The notes under the pieces are model-generated. The model saw only the letters and a list, made by a program, of their open reading frames with translations, had not been told where the DNA came from and searched no databases. Below are positions 58,687-64,000 of a stretch of DNA of 64,000 bases, one piece after another. This stretch comes from Muricea muricata (Eukaryota > Cnidaria > Anthozoa > Malacalcyonacea > Plexauridae): positions 11,946,383 to 12,010,382 of the forward strand of contig OY979725.1 in NCBI GenBank assembly GCA_963855995.1, in the 5' to 3' direction. Each line of letters begins with the position of its first letter. Positions within the stretch are counted from its first letter, which is position 1. The translations under genes were made by a program, and so were the position numbers.

Positions 58687-61600
58687 TCTTCACATCCTCG
58701 ACAATAAGTTCTGATTATGTTGCCTATGGATGGTATATACATAATATATGCTACACTACCAGTTGACAAATTGTCAATTGTGACATACTTCAAATAAAGA
58801 ATACCACAGCACAATCAACAAAATTGCAACACTCCGGGCAGCACAATAATTAATTCTCCAACCAATTAATTATTAACAGTTTTGACGACTTAGAGTAAAT
58901 AGGTCATTAAACAGGTCTGGTCGCCATAGAGTCAAAGTTCCCTATCACGGAATCTTCCCTAAATGCGGAAGACGCTAGCACGCAGGGTTTTAATACGGTC
59001 TTTCTTGCACGAATTGAAAACAATATTGCGATCACATTTTTCTATTTACCCAATCTATCAACATCGTCCGAAACATGCTGCGAATCAGGAATATATTTTA
59101 CCCCAAATGCAAAATGAACACTCGCAGTTGCATTCAAACACCTGTCAGCCTGTTTACTTTTTCAACTGGAATGATAAACTTCATTAAAATGCTTCTCGAT
59201 TCCTTTGCAGTAAAAGTACGTGTTAAATTTGAAAAGAAAGCAAATACACAGACTTAAACCATATGGCGTGAGCCAGTCATTGTTCTGCCAGTGCATTTTG
59301 CAATATTTATACTCAAGTCATTCATATTTCGTTTCGCCAAGTGCTAACACGTTCACACTTGGCTCCTAACGAGGCATCTGGTGTACACGAAATAGAAATA
59401 AACCTTCCAAAATACCTTATAAAATCTAACTCAACTCTTCTGAGTCTCTTGAGCCCATTCACGTCCCCATATCTTTGTGCTGTACAACACGGCTGTCGAG
59501 AAGACAAGATTTAAAATGCAAAATTTAACGTAGGAGGAGCTTGAATTAATATTGACCAAAGAGCAGGTCAAACGAGCACAATAAAAAATTCCAAAAGCTG
59601 CCTTAAAAAACCGCCCCCGTAATTGCATCCTAAAGCAATTTGTTTGCCTACGAATTCTCGACGAATGACAAAAAAAAAACTTAGTGATAAAACTTAATTG
59701 GTTTCGAAAACCCAATTAACATCATTGCTAGATTTGCAAAGTTCTGACGACTTTTTCGGCCCAATGCTAGGCAGCTGTGGCTAGTTTATCTCTCTGATTT
59801 ATACAATTTTCCGTGCATGCTGCTTTGAAAGATTAGACGTAGATTGTGTAGGTGTTGAAGAGTTTAAATGCATTTTCATCCTTTCAGCTGACTTTCGCCT
59901 CTAAAAAAGGCGATATTTAATTTCTTTGTTTGGTGGTTTGGAAACACCCACTTGCAGTTGAGGACACAAAGTGTCTTGAAACATTATCTGAATCTATGGC
60001 AAGCTAGCTTAGCTTCAGTTACACCGGACGGCCCTCAGCTCTTCCTCCTTCAGTGTTACCAAGGAGTCTTTCAGCCCAATTTTTATATTACACAATTATC
60101 TCCAATTAAATACACGCAAGGTAGCGACACGTATAATCATGCGCAAACAAAGTCTCCTTTGCTACCAGTAAAGGCCACATCAACTATCAATCACCAGACT
60201 TTCCAAAAATACTGCCACTGTTAAGTTACATAACAGCTCTGGTAACAACTACCATGTTGTTCAAACCGTCTTTTCGAGAACAGGCCAGCAGTCGCAGAAT
60301 GTGTCACGCCCTTAAATTTTGGTCACGTAGACTCAATGTATCAAATGAACTCAGTATCTGTGACTAGGATGACAGAAAAAAAAGTACAGCAAATCTCAAC
60401 AAGTACTGTTGTATCTGTTGTTAAAGATTTTGGCAAACCTTCTGCAGCAGGAAAAATGCTTCCTTATATAATAGGAATGCCTTTACGTTAGAGAAGCATG
60501 TTTTGATATAAAGTTAGTTATCTTGCTCCCACGCATCATGGATGTAGTCTTCGTGCAAGAACTGCGAGGATAATCCGACTTAAAAACGAAAGCTACGTGA
60601 CTACTTGGTGTGATTTAGCATTTTATACATGGAAAAGCTGCTAAGCAGTAAAAATAAGAATATAAATATTTACATAGTATATATAGATAGATATATTTAA
60701 TATAGCGTAGAGTTTGATGAATAATTTATCATTATATTTACAGTATAGAGGTCTCCCGCAATTGCAACAAATCTAAGACTGTTTTTCAAGCCCAATTACC
60801 GTGACAGACTTTCTAAATATATCATATACAAGTTGTTCAGACACTCTTCAAAGAGCAGGACATTCTCCACGAGCTAGTTGCCATAAACGTGCTAACAACT
60901 TGCGATATTACATTGAAAGATGCCTAGGAACTCATTCGAGATTTGTCAACAATCTTGATACAATATGTGCGTCATAGCACTGCAAAAGAACACACACATG
61001 ACCAGGCACAAAAATAATCGTCAATATTCGAACTGGTGCATTGGATGTCTCTATTGGAAAATATATATACGTCCTTTGCTGCGAAGACGCAAGGATAAAC
61101 GCACACTGGCAATTGTTGTGAAGCTCTCGGACTCTTTCGTATGTCATTTAGCAGAAAACCCAAAAAGTGAAGAGTTAAATTTCAGAACTTCTTGTCCAGA
61201 ATTATAAGTTCAGTGTATCTACATATCGACAACACTAACAAATCTCACCAAATCCCAACGAATATGAACCGATAAATACCGAATTAAGACTCCCCCACAT
61301 AATTTCATGCCATGAACAAACCAGAAAATACTTCCGCGGAATACCGGAAACAATCAAATAGATAAAAACCAGACTGCAAAATGGCTGGAAATTCCACTCC
61401 AAAATTTTCTAAAGGAGAACGGAAGTGCACATACAGCCTTCAGGGATTTGACACGTTTGTGATATTTCGGACATTTCACGAAAAAATGTAAAATACATTC
61501 TTAGATAAAAACGCTTCACGGTAGTTTTAGATTCTTACCTTAGCCAGAATTGACGTGAAGACGGAATTATCAATGTTGCGGCAATGGAAGCATTCTGAAA

Positions 61601-62115
61601 ATATTTGACCAATTCATTTGCTCAAGTTTAGCAGTTCCGGTGATCAGCTCCTCAAAATGTTGAAGAAGTTCCTCAAAAAGATTCAGGACTTTCTGTCAAT
61701 TGACCAATCAGAACGCTATATCTTATTCGTGAGCATTCCAATTCCAATAATGGTCATTAAGTGAACAGGAAGTTGTGAACATTTTAACGAACTTTTCACA
61801 ATTTGAGGAATCACGGGAGGAATTGATCAGAGGAACGGCTAAACTTGAGCAAATGAATTGGTCAAATATTTTCGGAACGCTTCTATTGCCGCGATTGTAA
61901 GCCACCAAAAACACCCTGAAGATGAAGTTAACGGTAAACATTGCAATTTGTCTTTTATGTACTAAATATAACCCAAATGACTACATGTGCACTTCAGGAT
62001 GCACGAAACGTAACAGCCTGTAAACACTGTCAGGCTGTGCAGGCTAAACGGCACCTGATCAGGCACATGCATGTCTGGTTTGTCAAGCTTGGCTCAGTAC
62101 TCTTATCACCGGGTC
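58687..62115. other. Intergenic, no gene recognised; contains a foldback MITE
   Basis: This holds the 5' region of the ITPRID-like gene and the 3' flank of the BAHD1-like gene. Open frames of 60-94 codons at 58963-59257, 59431-59715, 59952-60224 and 60932-61207 show no family resemblance and overlap on both strands. At 61575-61895 is a listed inverted-repeat element. An AT-rich stretch with GATATATA words lies at 60660-60710. Confidence 0.55.
61575..61895. mobile_element. Foldback MITE, about 320 bp
   Basis: GCGGCAATGGAAGCATTC...AATATTTGACCAATTCATTTGCTCAAGTTTAGC is inverted against GCTAAACTTGAGCAAATGAATTGGTCAAATATT...CTATTGCCGC. Arms are about 75 bp, with further partial pairing inside. No coding capacity. 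Confidence 0.85.
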
Positions 62116-63321
62116 TTACACATAAAGTGGATTCTTAAGTATTCTACCCATCCTGTAATCGTAAATCTGACGACAGAAGAACACGAGTTTTGGATCGCAT
62201 GTAGACGGAATTCTGTCACGGGTGGTATTCGAGAGTTCAGCTGGTGGAACAGGGTTAGCAGAGGATATGCGGGAATCTTGTGAACGTTTTACCGCCGCCT
62301 TGTGTCTAATAAGGAGAGATTGTGGACACAGAGGGTCAAAACAGAACAACAAGTCTTAACTACAGTTTTTAGTCAGCTGTGAAGAGTCTATGACCAGAAT
62401 CATAGTTAATAGAGCTAGATGGTTTGGAAACTCATTAGAACTACAATATAAGTCATTATCTATGTTTTTGTTCTGGTTTATGCACGAAATAAGGTCCTTC
62501 ATCGTCACGTGCGTATTGTATTTTTGCTTAACTAAGCAATAACAACGTTTTAGGAAAGTTAGCCATCCGCTACTTGAACAATACGGTAATTCAAGAATTG
62601 CTTTGGTGGATTTGGCAAAAACACAATACACACGTGACGATGAAGAACCATATTTTTGAATAAACGTTGAGCAACATAGATAATGAATTATATTGTTATT
62701 CTAATGAGTTTCCAAACTATCTGCTCTATTAACCATGCAAACCTCACCTGCAATATTCAGGATAACTGAGAACATAACATTTATCCACAATACACGCAAC
62801 ACTGTTGTCATCTTTGTGGCGTGACGCTAAAATCTCGTTCTACAAAAGATGTTAACAGATTAATAAGATGAAACTTTAACTAGATTGCTTTTGCAATAGT
62901 AACGAATTCGCTCAATCACATCGGTCAGAAGAAATCATCTCCGATTCTTGCGACAAGTGCGAACCAGTCTCTTCCAACATCTTCCAACATCATCCAACAT
63001 GGGGCTCAAACGAGGCCAACATGTTGTATCCAGCAATGTTGGGTGATGTTGGACCAACATGTTGGCTTCGTTTGAACGGGCCTTAATGCCCCCAAGTCCA
63101 GGCCTAGATCTATAATTCTAATTTTCATAAACATTTTCACGACCATCGGACAACCGGTTTGCGCAGAACATGTGTAGCGAGTTAGTAGCATATCGATCTA
63201 CTGTGAGTAGTTTTCTCATCTATACCTACCTCGCCATGTATGTCAGGCTGCATCCCCATTTCTGTTTGTTCTGGACGATAATACCATAATACACTCATCA
63301 TCATTTCACCAGCATGTGGAC
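62116..63321 (-). CDS. BAHD1: BAHD1-like BAH-domain chromatin protein, last three exons (5' part outside window)
   Basis: Exons 63230-63321, 62748-62839 and 62116-62305 join in phase and end at a TAA. The visible 124 residues cover the C-terminal half of a bromo-adjacent homology domain: [49 protein letters not shown], then a variable linker, and the terminal [20 protein letters not shown]. Vertebrate BAHD1 promotes heterochromatin formation and gene silencing; its C-terminal BAH domain has the same order of motifs and ends at nearly the same residue. TNRC18 and BAHCC1 carry a related domain and remain possible. The first exon seen starts in mid-codon (phase 1), so at least one more upstream exon lies beyond the right edge. 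Intron 1 contains a repeat at 62868-63090. Confidence 0.85.
62868..63090. repeat. Short dispersed repeat plus GCCAACATGTTGG foldback
   Basis: 62868-62965 is an inverted copy of the 17905-18075/31590-31735 family. 62980-63085 contains CTCAAACGAGGCCAACATGTTG...CCAACATGTTGGCTTCGTTTGAAC, a near-perfect inverted repeat with several extra CCAACAT words, plus a triplicated TTCCAACATC/ATCCAACAT lead-in. Confidence 0.7.
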
Positions 63322-64000
63322 CTAAGTACGTGCAAATATATGTAAATTTATATACTTATATGTAAATGTATGTAAATTTTGTTCTTACATGCAAATATAC
63401 GTAAATATATCTCACTATATATGCAAAGTTATGCAAATTTATACATTAGATGTAAACACGTCACCATCTCTAATTAAGCATACAAATGTATGTAATTTAT
63501 GCACATGTAAGTGTGAATGCATGGCAATATAAATGTGATTTTCTGACTGGCAGAGAATGTTTTTCACGCAGGAGGAGTTATACGAAAGCTGGATAGCACT
63601 GTCCTCCGGATGCTTTAATTTTTCAACTGCTACAGAAGGGTATAAAAGCAACGATACCAAGAATATTGAACTAGTATCCATTTAGTCGTGAATATATTAA
63701 AGTGACCGATGTGATAGAGCATGTACGCCAATCTACACTTAATATGACCAATTTGAATACAACCCATTGAAGAAAAGGTAGATCTAGACTATATCACATC
63801 GTCGAGAATGACTTGGCTACGACAGTTACGACCAAATGGAAATTACGCTTAAGAGAAAAAAACCCCTTGAGAACAGGGTTGGTATATTGCCTGCCAAATT
63901 TTTAACAATGCTCATTGTTTTCCTTTGTATTTGCCTTTTGTTATCTTTGTTATTTCGATGGTACTAATGACGGTTTGGCTTATTTGCCACTATGGTACTA
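63322..64000. other. Intron or upstream part of the BAHD1-like gene, octamer-like tandem words
   Basis: 63330-63500 repeats ATGTAAAT/ATGCAAAT words at least eight times. 63570-63665 holds a GTTATACGAAAGCTGGATAGC-type MITE end related to 41745 and 56790. 63695-63830 contains a CCGATGTGATA...TATCACATCG inverted pair. No coding exon was recognised up to the edge. Confidence 0.5.

Overview
This window is nuclear DNA of an animal. The protein-coding genes are split by many short, phase-consistent GT-AG introns, and their products are metazoan (beta-1,4-galactosyltransferase, VPS25, myosin regulatory light chains, UBE4A, UBE2F, an ITPR-interacting-domain protein, a BAHD1-like BAH protein). The AT-rich introns, the many small foldback elements and a ribozyme-bearing Penelope-like retroelement would fit a cnidarian or another early-branching invertebrate. 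The species cannot be fixed from the sequence alone. All gene models were built by hand from reading frames, splice consensus, phase continuity and remembered family sequences.

Layout. 1-7249: a giant inverted repeat (arms of about 1.85 kb) whose interior is two head-to-head arrays of a roughly 127-bp satellite. 8846-11396 (-): two-exon stonin-like mu-homology-domain protein. 13189-18536 (+): eight-exon B4GALT. 18.7-20.6 kb: nested repeats, including a 788-bp foldback with a 5-bp target duplication whose empty site is preserved at 33.4 kb. 20788-23213 (-): six-exon VPS25. 23461-24062: fragment of a Penelope-like retroelement with two complete hammerhead ribozymes in opposite orientation. 24555-26390 and 26971-28146 (-): two tandem myosin regulatory light chain genes. 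29431-45057 (-): 28-exon UBE4A with repeat-filled introns. 45931-48600 (+): nine-exon UBE2F, head-to-head with UBE4A. 49833-58686 (-): twelve-exon ITPRID/KRAP-like gene. 62116-63321 (-): last three exons of a BAHD1-like gene that continues beyond the right edge.

The genes do not form an operon. Several act in ubiquitin/NEDD8 signalling (UBE4A, UBE2F) or membrane traffic (VPS25, stonin-like), and UBE4A/UBE2F probably share a short divergent promoter region. The most unusual material is mobile: the giant foldback with satellite arms, the ribozyme-bearing retroelement, and several families of short inverted-repeat elements, some nested, whose target duplications can be read directly.
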